Origin: BA4 sp044376575
GTDB taxonomy: Bacteria > Bacteroidota > Bacteroidia > CAIKAF01
Direction of reading: 5' to 3'
NCBI GenBank assembly: GCA_044376575.1
Contig: JBILKR010000022.1
Coordinates: forward strand, 1 to 29,601
Length of the DNA stretch: 29,601 bases
Shown here: piece by piece, positions 8,101 through 15,636 of the stretch
How positions within the stretch are numbered: position 1 is the first letter of the stretch
Layout: the number at the start of each line of letters is the position of its first letter
Position numbers and translations under genes: made by a program
Notes under the pieces: generated by a model
Databases searched by the model: none
Seen by the model: only the letters and a program-made list of their open reading frames with translations
Told to the model about the DNA's origin: nothing

Positions 8101-8934
8101 TTAAAAACCTGCAATGAGTATTTCAGTATGCTGCCAAAGTTCTTGTTGTATATTTTTTCGATATGATTCTGATGATGACTTCGCCTGTTTACATTTCTTC
8201 CAGTATTTACCATTGATTCCGGATACTTCAGAAGAGGTGGCAAGATAAATAGTTGTTTTGGCGCCATCTTTGGGTGTAAGGATAAAAGGGCGCATCATTC
8301 TAAAAATTTTACCAACCAAGCCGCCTTTATCCTGTGCAAATGATGTTCCCACAACACCCGGATGCAAACAATTGATGGTAACTGATGTTCCACTGATTTT
8401 TTCTGCCATCATGTAGGTAAACATTATATTCGCAAGCTTGGCCGTTGAATATGCTTTCATCGGCGAAAAAGATGTTGAATTATTAATGTTTTTCAAATCA
8501 ATATGTCCCATCATATGTGCCATAGATGAAACATTTATGATTCTTGCTTCAGTAGATTTTTTTAAGGCATCAAGTAAGCCATGTGTTAACATAAAAGGAG
8601 CAACATGATTCACCATCCATGTCCATTCTACCCCGTTTTTGTTTATTTTATACTCAAACGCCATTCCACCTGCATTATTAATCAACATATCAATGACAGA
8701 ATATTTTTGCAGTATTTGATCTATAGCCTGTTGTATAGAATTGGGTTGAAATAAATCACAAATAATCCAATCAATAACAGCAGATGGATATTTAACCATC
8801 CACTCAGCATTTACTTGTGCTGCTTTATCTTGATTCCTTGCCAACAGAATTAAAGAATAATTTTTATCCAATAAGGCTTCAGCAGTTTCTTTACCTATTC
8901 CATCAGTTGCCCCAGTTAATACTACAGTTTTCAT
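8101..8934 (-). CDS. Short-chain dehydrogenase/reductase (retinol-dehydrogenase-like)
   Basis: NAD(P)-dependent oxidoreductase of the classical SDR family, 277 residues, cytoplasmic. Visible motifs are the cofactor loop TGATDGIG (7-14), NNAG (86-89), the catalytic serine in NVSSMAH (134-140) and YSTAK with Tyr162 and Lys166. The LARN segment after beta-2 and the CLHPGVVGT segment resemble the retinol dehydrogenase/WW-domain oxidoreductase branch, which favours NADP. The arginine in LARN supports NADP. The substrate is unknown. It is the first gene of a probable two-gene minus-strand unit with the substrate-binding lipoprotein. No good TAnnTTTG box was found upstream. Confidence 0.9.
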   Translation of the reverse strand: MKTVVLTGATDGIGKETAEALLDKNYSLILLARNQDKAAQVNAEWMVKYPSAVIDWIICDLFQPNSIQQAIDQILQKYSVIDMLINNAGGMAFEYKINKNGVEWTWMVNHVAPFMLTHGLLDALKKSTEARIINVSSMAHMMGHIDLKNINNSTSFSPMKAYSTAKLANIMFTYMMAEKISGTSVTINCLHPGVVGTSFAQDKGGLVGKIFRMMRPFILTPKDGAKTTIYLATSSEVSGINGKYWKKCKQAKSSSESYRKNIQQELWQHTEILIAGF

Positions 8935-8999
8935 TTAATGCTTATTTATAATGAAGAACAATATAATGGTTATTTAGTTTTTTTATCGAATTTTGAAAT

Positions 9000-9368
9000 A
9001 TGAAATTTTCAACGGCTATCCTTATTATAGTATTAATCATTTTTTGCGGATGTCAACCGGAAGGGTATGAAGGGAAATGGAATTTATCAGTTAAAGAGGC
9101 TTACATGACTTATCATTTCAAACACGATCAATACGAATTATATTCATATACATTACCTGACTCAAATTTGATTCAACATCAAAAAGGAATTATTTGGATA
9201 AAAGGAGATAGTATGATTTTGGTTCCCACAAAATATCAGGATACATTATCCGGAAATTGGGTATTGGAATACCTCCAATTTAAAGCATCTTTTATATGGA
9301 AGAGAGATGGTAAAAATTTATTGTTGATTGGAAGAAACGATACAATTGAATTCAACTCAATTCAATAA
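9000..9368 (+). CDS. Small putative lipoprotein, function unknown
   Basis: A 122-residue protein I do not recognise. The N-terminus MKFSTAILIIVLIIFCGC is a strongly hydrophobic signal, and Cys18 after C-G is the likely lipidated residue, although Phe at -3 is not the usual Leu or Val. The mature part starts QPEGYEGKWNL and has alternating hydrophobic and polar strands with several Trp residues, which would suit a small lipocalin-like beta-barrel (inference). It stands alone between a divergent SDR gene and convergent dnaE, with its stop 8 bases from the dnaE stop. A near-match promoter box GAATTTTG ends 4 bases before the ATG. The signal peptide and intact frame make it a real gene. Confidence 0.7.
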   Translation: MKFSTAILIIVLIIFCGCQPEGYEGKWNLSVKEAYMTYHFKHDQYELYSYTLPDSNLIQHQKGIIWIKGDSMILVPTKYQDTLSGNWVLEYLQFKASFIWKRDGKNLLLIGRNDTIEFNSIQ

Positions 9369-9376
9369 ATTAATTT

Positions 9377-12300
9377 TTATTTTATTAATTCAAGATAAAT
9401 CTGATCAAATTTCTTTAAATCATCAATCAACTGATTGGATAAATCTACTTTGTAATTTATTGTAGATAAATCAACACTGATTGATTTTTCCTGATCAACA
9501 ACTTTAAACTTCAGCGTATATGAACCCGGATGTTGTTTAATTACCTGGTGAAGGTTTGTAATCATCTGTTCATTCAGGCTTTCAAGTTGTATATTCAGAC
9601 TTATGCCTTTGGATTTTGTATTTCTGATATCCTGTAATAATTCAACTTTACTAACTTTAATCTCGAATTGATCTTCTGATTTATACCTCGATTGCACCCT
9701 TCCCGTTACATATAAAAATTCACCTATATTAAAGAAGTGTTTGAACTTCAGGTAATCTTCCTGAAACATACTGAATTCAACAACATCATAGAAATCCTCA
9801 AGTTTGAAAATTCCGTATCCCTGACCGTTTTTATTTATTCTGTGTTGGGCATCTGAAACTACACCAGCGAAAGTGACTGTTTTTTGATGAAGCTTTTTCA
9901 AATCTGAAAACAAACTGAATGATTTAATATTACAAAATCTATCAATATCAAATTTGAAACTATCCAATGGATGACCGGAAATATAAAAACCTGTAACTTC
10001 TTTTTCTTTCTTTAATTCGTATAATTTACCCCAAGGCTCTGTTTTAGGAACGGGTGGTATGGGGACTTCAACATCAGCAGCATCAGAAAACAAAGATACC
10101 TGTGCTGTATTCTGAGCACCCTGCATATTCTGTCCCCACTTCAAAATTTTTTCAATGTAAATCGATTCACTTCCAGGAGTATCTGTAGCCAGGTAATGTT
10201 CACGTTTAAGATCTGTGAAACTATCAAATGCACCGGCAAGTGCAAGGCTTTCCATTGACCGGCGATTGAATGAACGAAGGCTGATTCTTTTTACTAAATC
10301 ATATATATTGCTGAATGATCCGTTTTCTTTTCTTTCCTGCACTATCGATTCAACTGCCGCCTCTCCTACTCCCTTAATGGCAGTAAGTCCAAACCTGATT
10401 TCACCTTTCTTGTTTACAGAAAAACGTAAATTCGATTCATTTACATCTGGACCCAATACAGGTATTCCCATACGTTTACACTCTTCCATAAAAAATGTAA
10501 TTTTCTCAATATTTCCTGCATCATTAAGAACAGCAGCCATGAACTCGGATGGATAATGGGCTTTTAGGTATGCGGTTTGAAAAGCGAGATAAGCGTAACA
10601 TGTAGAATGGGATTTATTAAATGCATACTGTGCAAAATCTTCCCAGTCGCTCCAGATTTTTAATAGCGCCTTTTCAGGATGACCATTCTGAGTAGCACCA
10701 TCTATAAATTTCTGCTTCATTTTCTGAAGCGTTTCAAACATTTTTTTACCCATCGCTTTTCGAAGGGTATCAGCCTCGCCTTTAGTAAATCCGGCTAATT
10801 TCTGACTCAATAACATCACCTGCTCCTGATATACAGTGATTCCGTAAGTTTCCTCCAGATACTCTCTCATTTCAGGAAGATCATATTCAATCACTTCCTG
10901 ACCATGTTTACGTTTTATGTAGTTGGGAATATATTTTAACGGACCCGGACGATATAATGCATTCATGGCAATTAAATCCTCAAACTTATCGGGTTTAAGA
11001 TCAATAAGGTGTTTCTGCATTCCCGGACTTTCAAACTGAAATGTTCCATTAGTTTCACCACGTTGATAGAGATCAAATGTTTTTTTATCGTCCAGCGGAA
11101 TTTTTTCAATATCAAGATCAACTCCATGGTTTTCTTTGATCATCTCCAGTGCATTCTTGATTTGAGTAAGCGTTTTTAAACCAAGAAAATCCATTTTTAT
11201 TACACCGGCATCTTCGACAAGACTTCCGTCATATTGTGTGAGTAACAAATCTGAATCTTTGGCAAGTGCAACCGGCATAAGATCAGAAATGTCTTGAGGG
11301 GCAATGATGATACCGGCAGCATGCACACCAGTGTTACGAACCGATCCTTCAAGTAAAACAGCTTCTTTCAAAATTTTTGCTCGGATATCATCGCCATCAT
11401 AAACTTTACGAAACTCCTTAATCATTTCAATCTCTTCAGATTGCAATCCGTTCTTTTCTTTGAGACTGTCATCAGAGCCATCGATGGGAGCAAATAGTGC
11501 ACGATTAAGTGTTAATCCGATTTTTTCAGGCAATAATTTTTTAAGATTATTCATCTCAGGAATTGGATAATCCAACACCCTGGAAACATCCTGAATACTA
11601 GTCCTTGCAGCCATTGTTCCATATGTAACAATTTGTGCTACCTGATTTTTACCGTATTTATCGACAACATAATCAATCACCTTTTGTCTTCCTTCATCAT
11701 CAAAGTCAGTATCAATATCAGGCATACTGATACGCTCAGGATTTAGAAAACGCTCAAAAAGTAAATCATACTTAATGGGATCAATATTGGTAATTCCAAT
11801 ACAATAAGCTACTGCACTTCCTGCAGCAGAACCCCTGCCTGGACCAACAAATACGCCAATATCACGACCGGCCTGTATAAAGTCAGCTACAATTAAAAAG
11901 TAGCCGGGAAAACCCATGTTGCGTATTGTTTCGAGTTCAAAATTTAATCTCTCTTCAATTTCTGCAGTCATGATGGGATACCTTGTAATGGCTCCCTGAA
12001 AGGTTAAGTGACGCAAATACTCCCACTGATTCAATACATCCGGAGCAAGTTCCTTGTTATTATATTTTTGAGGAGATGAATGAATTTTAAATTGATCAGG
12101 TATTGGGAAATTCGGAAGCAGAATATCTCTTTTTAATTGCAGTGTTTTACATTTATCTACAATCTCATTGGTATAATCTATGGCCTGAGGAATATCCTTA
12201 AACAACTCGTTCATCTCAGCCTGAGATTTAAAAAAATACTGATCGTTATTGAATGCAAAACGTGTACCTCGCGATGTACCTTCTTCATTGAAATCTTTCA

Positions 12301-13027
12301 TCTTTGGGGTACTTTGCTTCTCTCCTGTGTTGATACAAAGTAAAATATCATGCGCGTTTGCATCAACCTGATCTACATAATGTGAATCATTGGTTGCAAT
12401 AACATTTACATTGTATTTTTTTGCCCAACGCAATAAGACTTCATTAACTTTTTCCTGTTCTTCAATTTGATGACGTTGTAATTCGATATAATAATCTTCC
12501 TGAAAAATATTTAACCACCATTGAAAAACTTTTTCTGCTTCTGCTTCACCTTTTTTTATAATGGCCTTAGGAACTTCAGCACCCAAACAGCAGGTAGTAG
12601 CTATCAGACCTTTATGATATTTTAATATCAGCTCCCTATCAATTCTTGGATATTTGCTGTAAAACCCTTCGATAAATCCCAGTGAAGATAATTTACATAA
12701 ATTCTGATATCCTTCTTCGTCTTTTGCAAGTAATAACTGGTGATACCTTACGTCTTTTTCTTCTCTTGTAAATTGTTTTTTATGCCTGTCTTCTGTAAGG
12801 TAAAACTCACAACCGATGATGGGTTTGATTTTTAACGTACCGTCTTCGTTCTTGTGTTTGAATGCTTCATTTACAAATTGAAACACACCAAACATATTGC
12901 CATGATCTGTGATGGCCAATGCCCTCATGTCATCCTTTATTGCTTTCTTGTATAACTTGCTGATGTCAGCAGCACCATCTAACAAGGAGAATTTAGTATG
13001 AACATGTAAATGATTAAAAGAAGGCAT
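9377..13027 (-). CDS. dnaE: DNA polymerase III alpha subunit
   Basis: Replicative DNA polymerase catalytic subunit, 1216 residues, family C, DnaE type. The PHP domain is N-terminal, with HLHVHTKFSLLDG (6-18) and ITDHGNMFG (39-47). All expected PHP metal ligands appear present: His8, His10, Asp17, His42, Glu74, His96, Cys146/147, Asp214, His216. The palm carries VGPGRGSAAGS and the catalytic aspartates in MPDIDTDF (about 434-441); the third lies in KMDFLGLKTL. A helix-hairpin-helix region (SFNRRSMESLALAGAF) and a C-terminal OB fold follow. QVSLF near residue 976 looks like a beta-clamp-binding motif. The start at 13027 has a good promoter about 25 bases upstream. It is a single complete copy, essential in bacteria. 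Confidence 0.97.
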   Translation of the reverse strand: MPSFNHLHVHTKFSLLDGAADISKLYKKAIKDDMRALAITDHGNMFGVFQFVNEAFKHKNEDGTLKIKPIIGCEFYLTEDRHKKQFTREEKDVRYHQLLLAKDEEGYQNLCKLSSLGFIEGFYSKYPRIDRELILKYHKGLIATTCCLGAEVPKAIIKKGEAEAEKVFQWWLNIFQEDYYIELQRHQIEEQEKVNEVLLRWAKKYNVNVIATNDSHYVDQVDANAHDILLCINTGEKQSTPKMKDFNEEGTSRGTRFAFNNDQYFFKSQAEMNELFKDIPQAIDYTNEIVDKCKTLQLKRDILLPNFPIPDQFKIHSSPQKYNNKELAPDVLNQWEYLRHLTFQGAITRYPIMTAEIEERLNFELETIRNMGFPGYFLIVADFIQAGRDIGVFVGPGRGSAAGSAVAYCIGITNIDPIKYDLLFERFLNPERISMPDIDTDFDDEGRQKVIDYVVDKYGKNQVAQIVTYGTMAARTSIQDVSRVLDYPIPEMNNLKKLLPEKIGLTLNRALFAPIDGSDDSLKEKNGLQSEEIEMIKEFRKVYDGDDIRAKILKEAVLLEGSVRNTGVHAAGIIIAPQDISDLMPVALAKDSDLLLTQYDGSLVEDAGVIKMDFLGLKTLTQIKNALEMIKENHGVDLDIEKIPLDDKKTFDLYQRGETNGTFQFESPGMQKHLIDLKPDKFEDLIAMNALYRPGPLKYIPNYIKRKHGQEVIEYDLPEMREYLEETYGITVYQEQVMLLSQKLAGFTKGEADTLRKAMGKKMFETLQKMKQKFIDGATQNGHPEKALLKIWSDWEDFAQYAFNKSHSTCYAYLAFQTAYLKAHYPSEFMAAVLNDAGNIEKITFFMEECKRMGIPVLGPDVNESNLRFSVNKKGEIRFGLTAIKGVGEAAVESIVQERKENGSFSNIYDLVKRISLRSFNRRSMESLALAGAFDSFTDLKREHYLATDTPGSESIYIEKILKWGQNMQGAQNTAQVSLFSDAADVEVPIPPVPKTEPWGKLYELKKEKEVTGFYISGHPLDSFKFDIDRFCNIKSFSLFSDLKKLHQKTVTFAGVVSDAQHRINKNGQGYGIFKLEDFYDVVEFSMFQEDYLKFKHFFNIGEFLYVTGRVQSRYKSEDQFEIKVSKVELLQDIRNTKSKGISLNIQLESLNEQMITNLHQVIKQHPGSYTLKFKVVDQEKSISVDLSTINYKVDLSNQLIDDLKKFDQIYLELIK

Positions 13028-13050
13028 AGGAATTTTTCACTGATATGTCT

Positions 13051-13058
13051 CAAAATTA
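13051..13058 (-). promoter_or_regulatory. dnaE promoter -7 box (TAATTTTG) with upstream TTG
   Basis: On the minus strand TAATTTTG matches TAnnTTTG exactly, 23 bases before the dnaE ATG. A TTG at 13084-13082 lies 23 bases upstream of it, within the range used by Bacteroidota sigma factors. This suggests dnaE has its own promoter apart from the murB unit upstream. Confidence 0.45.
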
Positions 13059-13107
13059 CAATTTGAAACAGTATAAAAATCCAATGTTGAAATTGATTGA
13101 ATAACTT

Positions 13108-14127
13108 TTAAGACTGGCCAATAACATTCACTTCTCGTTCAAGCTGAATATTAAATTTCAACGAAATATCTTCAATAATTTGATTGGATAGTTGCAGGAT
13201 ATCTTTACCCTTTGCTTTGCCGTAATTAACCAGCACCAATGCCTGATAAATATGAACTCCATACTCACCAATAGTTTTACCTTTCCATCCGGCCTGTTCA
13301 ATTAACCATCCTGCCGGAACTTTTACATTAGTTTCATTAACAGGATAAGAAGGTATATTGGGAAATAAAAATTGAAGGCTTTTGTAATGATCTACAGAGA
13401 TTAATGGATTTTTAAAGAAACTGCCGGCATTTCCAATCTGTGCAGGGTCCGGTAATTTTGATTGACGAATTTGAATCACTGCGTTGCTTATGGCACGAAT
13501 TGAGAGTTCATTCACTTTCATTTTTTCAAGTTCCTGTTCAATGGCACCGTAAGAAGTATGAAAAACAGGTTTTTTATTTAATTGAAATGTGACAGAAGTG
13601 ATTAAATAATTTCCTTTTTCAGATGTTTTAAAAACACTACTTCTGTAGTCGAACTGGCAATCAGCATGAGTAAACGTTCTTTTTTCAAGTGTTTGTGTAT
13701 GTATTGCTTCGAGTGAATAAAAAACATCTTTCAGTTCAACTCCGTAAGCACCAATATTTTGCATGGGTCCGGCACCAACGGTTCCGGGAATAAGAGATAA
13801 ATTTTCTACACCGGCCCAATTATTCTCAATACAATGCAAAACAAATGTATGCCAGTTTTCTCCTGCACTTGCTTTTACCCATACATAGTTATCATCTTCC
13901 TTTACTTTTTCAATACCTTTTAATTGATTATGGAGGGTTAGACCTTTAACATTTCCGACAAGTAAAATATTGCTACCGCCACCAAGAATAAACAATTCTT
14001 TATTTCTTGCATATAATAGTGATTCAACTGCATCATCTTCATTCTGAACAGCACAAAATTGTTCTGAAAAACTGTCTAAATGAAAAGTATTGAACTGTTG
14101 TAAAGAATAATTGGATTGAATCAGCAT
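13108..14127 (-). CDS. murB: UDP-N-acetylenolpyruvoylglucosamine reductase
   Basis: Flavoenzyme of peptidoglycan precursor synthesis: it reduces UDP-GlcNAc-enolpyruvate to UDP-MurNAc with NADPH, in the cytoplasm. At 339 residues it has the length of type I (E. coli-like) MurB. The FAD-binding part shows LGGGSNILL (48-56) and SLIPGTVGAGPMQNIGAYG (111-129). Catalytic residues are Arg162 in FDYRSSVFK, the proton-donor Ser236 in GNAGSFFKNP, and Glu332 in REVNVIG. The conserved PAGWLIEQAGWKGKTIG (271-287) and ALVLVNYGKAKGKD follow. The ATG at 14127 lies 6 bases after the stop of the fatty acid hydroxylase gene, so they share an mRNA. dnaE follows 80 bases downstream. The call is firm. Confidence 0.96.
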   Translation of the reverse strand: MLIQSNYSLQQFNTFHLDSFSEQFCAVQNEDDAVESLLYARNKELFILGGGSNILLVGNVKGLTLHNQLKGIEKVKEDDNYVWVKASAGENWHTFVLHCIENNWAGVENLSLIPGTVGAGPMQNIGAYGVELKDVFYSLEAIHTQTLEKRTFTHADCQFDYRSSVFKTSEKGNYLITSVTFQLNKKPVFHTSYGAIEQELEKMKVNELSIRAISNAVIQIRQSKLPDPAQIGNAGSFFKNPLISVDHYKSLQFLFPNIPSYPVNETNVKVPAGWLIEQAGWKGKTIGEYGVHIYQALVLVNYGKAKGKDILQLSNQIIEDISLKFNIQLEREVNVIGQS

Positions 14128-14133
14128 GAAAGA

Positions 14134-15066
14134 TTATTTAATGACTGATGCTTCTTGTTCTTGTAATGCCTTCTTTTCAAGCATGATTTGTGTTGGACTT
14201 CCAAAAATATAAAACCATTTTTTCTTCCATGACGTTGCATTCTTCACATCCAGCCACATGTCTTTATACTCATGAAAATTGATGTAGAATGGATTTGCCT
14301 TATGCTCTATATTGGTAGTTAATCCATAAATCACTTGTTCCTCTTCGGGTTGATAGGTTCCAAACATCCTGTCCCAGATAATAAAAGTAGCTCCGTAGTT
14401 TTTATCCAAATATTTTTCCTGAGAACCATGATGTACTCTATGATTGGATGGGGTAGCAAAGATATATTCAACAACCGGATGAATTTTACGAATGTATTCT
14501 GTATGTACCCAGAACTGAAATAAAACAGCTACCTGATTGGTCACAAAAAAGACAAAAGGATGAAAGCCACATAAAATTGTAGGCAGAAAAAATAAAATTT
14601 TCAAATGCTGTACCCAGCTCAACCTGAATGATACGGCCAGGTTATAATATTCACCTGAATGATGAGCAACATGGGTAGCCCACCAAAAGCGCTGTTCATG
14701 AGATATACGATGAGCCCAATATGAACAGAAATCATAAATGATATAAGCAGGTATGAACGTCCACCAGTTTAATTCCATTCGCCATGGAACAAGTTTCCAA
14801 ACCCACACAACAAAAAGAATTAAAGCCAAATTAATAATCGCACTAACTAATAAATTTCCAACACCAACACCTATTGATCCTATGGTTTCATCTTTTGAAT
14901 AATAATGCCGATGCTGAAAATAAGAAACTATAATTTCTAGTATGGTAAAAAACAACATAAAAGGAACAGCGTAAACAATAATGGGTGGAGTACCATCTTT
15001 TAACTTACCCAAATCATAAGGCAAGCTGCTAGGATCCGCGCCAAATAAACCTAATATTACTTCCAT
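14134..15066 (-). CDS. Fatty acid hydroxylase / sterol desaturase family membrane enzyme
   Basis: Integral membrane di-iron enzyme family that hydroxylates or desaturates lipids. I prefer the ATG at 15066 (310 residues, MEVILGLFGADP) over the in-frame ATG at 15117, because a promoter box (15087-15094) lies between them and the extra 17 residues are unlike family starts. The His clusters are complete: HRISH (119-123), HVAHH (132-136) and HRVHH (209-213), with a further His in QFWVHTEYI and the closing WDRMFGTY. Hydrophobic segments flank them. The substrate is not readable; in bacteria relatives act on sterols, hopanoids, carotenoids, sphingolipids or alkylglycerols. It is the first gene of a unit with murB, 6 bases apart. 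Confidence 0.9.
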   Translation of the reverse strand: MEVILGLFGADPSSLPYDLGKLKDGTPPIIVYAVPFMLFFTILEIIVSYFQHRHYYSKDETIGSIGVGVGNLLVSAIINLALILFVVWVWKLVPWRMELNWWTFIPAYIIYDFCSYWAHRISHEQRFWWATHVAHHSGEYYNLAVSFRLSWVQHLKILFFLPTILCGFHPFVFFVTNQVAVLFQFWVHTEYIRKIHPVVEYIFATPSNHRVHHGSQEKYLDKNYGATFIIWDRMFGTYQPEEEQVIYGLTTNIEHKANPFYINFHEYKDMWLDVKNATSWKKKWFYIFGSPTQIMLEKKALQEQEASVIK

Positions 15067-15086
15067 AATTAATATTCGTAATGAGT

Positions 15087-15094
15087 CAAAAATA
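15087..15094 (-). promoter_or_regulatory. Promoter -7 box of the hydroxylase-murB unit (TATTTTTG)
   Basis: TATTTTTG on the minus strand is an exact TAnnTTTG match, 20 bases before the ATG at 15066. A TTTG at 15114-15111 lies 16 bases upstream, slightly closer than usual for a -33 box. This TTTG is itself part of a second exact match, TATGTTTG (15118-15111). The position argues against translation starting at the ATG at 15117. Confidence 0.45.
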
Positions 15095-15277
15095 CAAATA
15101 ATTGATAAATCAAACATAAGAATTTATTTGGACTGAGCTAGAATTCAACACAATCAATCAATAAGTTAAGTGATAACTAAATAATTAACAGAAAAGTTGA
15201 ATTGAAATCATTTTGATAAAAAAACATAATTCAGGGATGCAAATTTGATTACTGAAAAAAATATTGAATCGAATGTT

Positions 15278-15285
15278 TATTTTTG
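15278..15285 (+). promoter_or_regulatory. trxA promoter -7 box (TATTTTTG)
   Basis: TATTTTTG is an exact TAnnTTTG match 33 bases before the trxA ATG, giving a leader of about 25-30 bases that is A-rich and lacks a Shine-Dalgarno sequence. No TTG sits at the ideal -33 distance. The remainder of the 252-base gap from 15067 shows no gene or strong hairpin. Confidence 0.4.
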
Positions 15286-15318
15286 TTTTATTAAATAACA
15301 AATTATAAAAATATAACC

Positions 15319-15636
15319 ATGGCATTAACTTTTACCGATGCTAACTTTGAAGAGTTAGTGAAGAAATCAGACAAACCAGTACTTGTAGATTTTTGGGCTG
15401 AATGGTGTGGCCCATGTAAAATGATCGGACCGGTTGTTGAAGAATTATCAAAAGAATATGAAGGTAAAGCTGTGATCGGAAAAGTGGATGTAGATAATAA
15501 TCCCGGTACATCTGTAGAATTCGGTATTCGCAGTATTCCAACTTTACTTTTCTTCAAAAATGGAGAAATTGTTGATCGTCAGGTTGGCGTAGTATCCAAA
15601 GCTGTATTAGCTCAAAAACTGGATGCTCTTTTATAA
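15319..15636 (+). CDS. trxA: Thioredoxin
   Basis: Cytoplasmic thiol-disulfide reductant of 105 residues, the usual thioredoxin length. The active site is WAEWCGPCK with Cys30 and Cys33. The cis-proline segment RSIPTLLFFKNGE and the closing VGVVSKAVLAQKL helix are canonical. It donates electrons to ribonucleotide reductase, peroxiredoxins and similar partners and is kept reduced by thioredoxin reductase, which is not in this window. There is no signal peptide, so it is cytosolic. The next gene starts inside its last codons (14-base overlap), so the two are translated from one mRNA. The call is firm. Confidence 0.97.
   Translation: MALTFTDANFEELVKKSDKPVLVDFWAEWCGPCKMIGPVVEELSKEYEGKAVIGKVDVDNNPGTSVEFGIRSIPTLLFFKNGEIVDRQVGVVSKAVLAQKLDALL

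Noticed and set aside
9362..9392. AT-only inverted repeat (AATTAAT / ATTAATT) at the dnaE stop as a terminator
   Set aside because: The stem has no G-C pair, so it would be too weak to terminate transcription.
10215..10556. Open frame of 113 codons on the plus strand inside dnaE
   Set aside because: It is antisense to a conserved part of dnaE, has no recognisable motif or leader, and is explained by codon usage of the real gene.
15142..15203. Inverted repeat AATTCAAC / GTTGAATT upstream of trxA
   Set aside because: The arms are 8 bases and 46 bases apart in AT-rich DNA, with no promoter box between them; chance is the simpler explanation.
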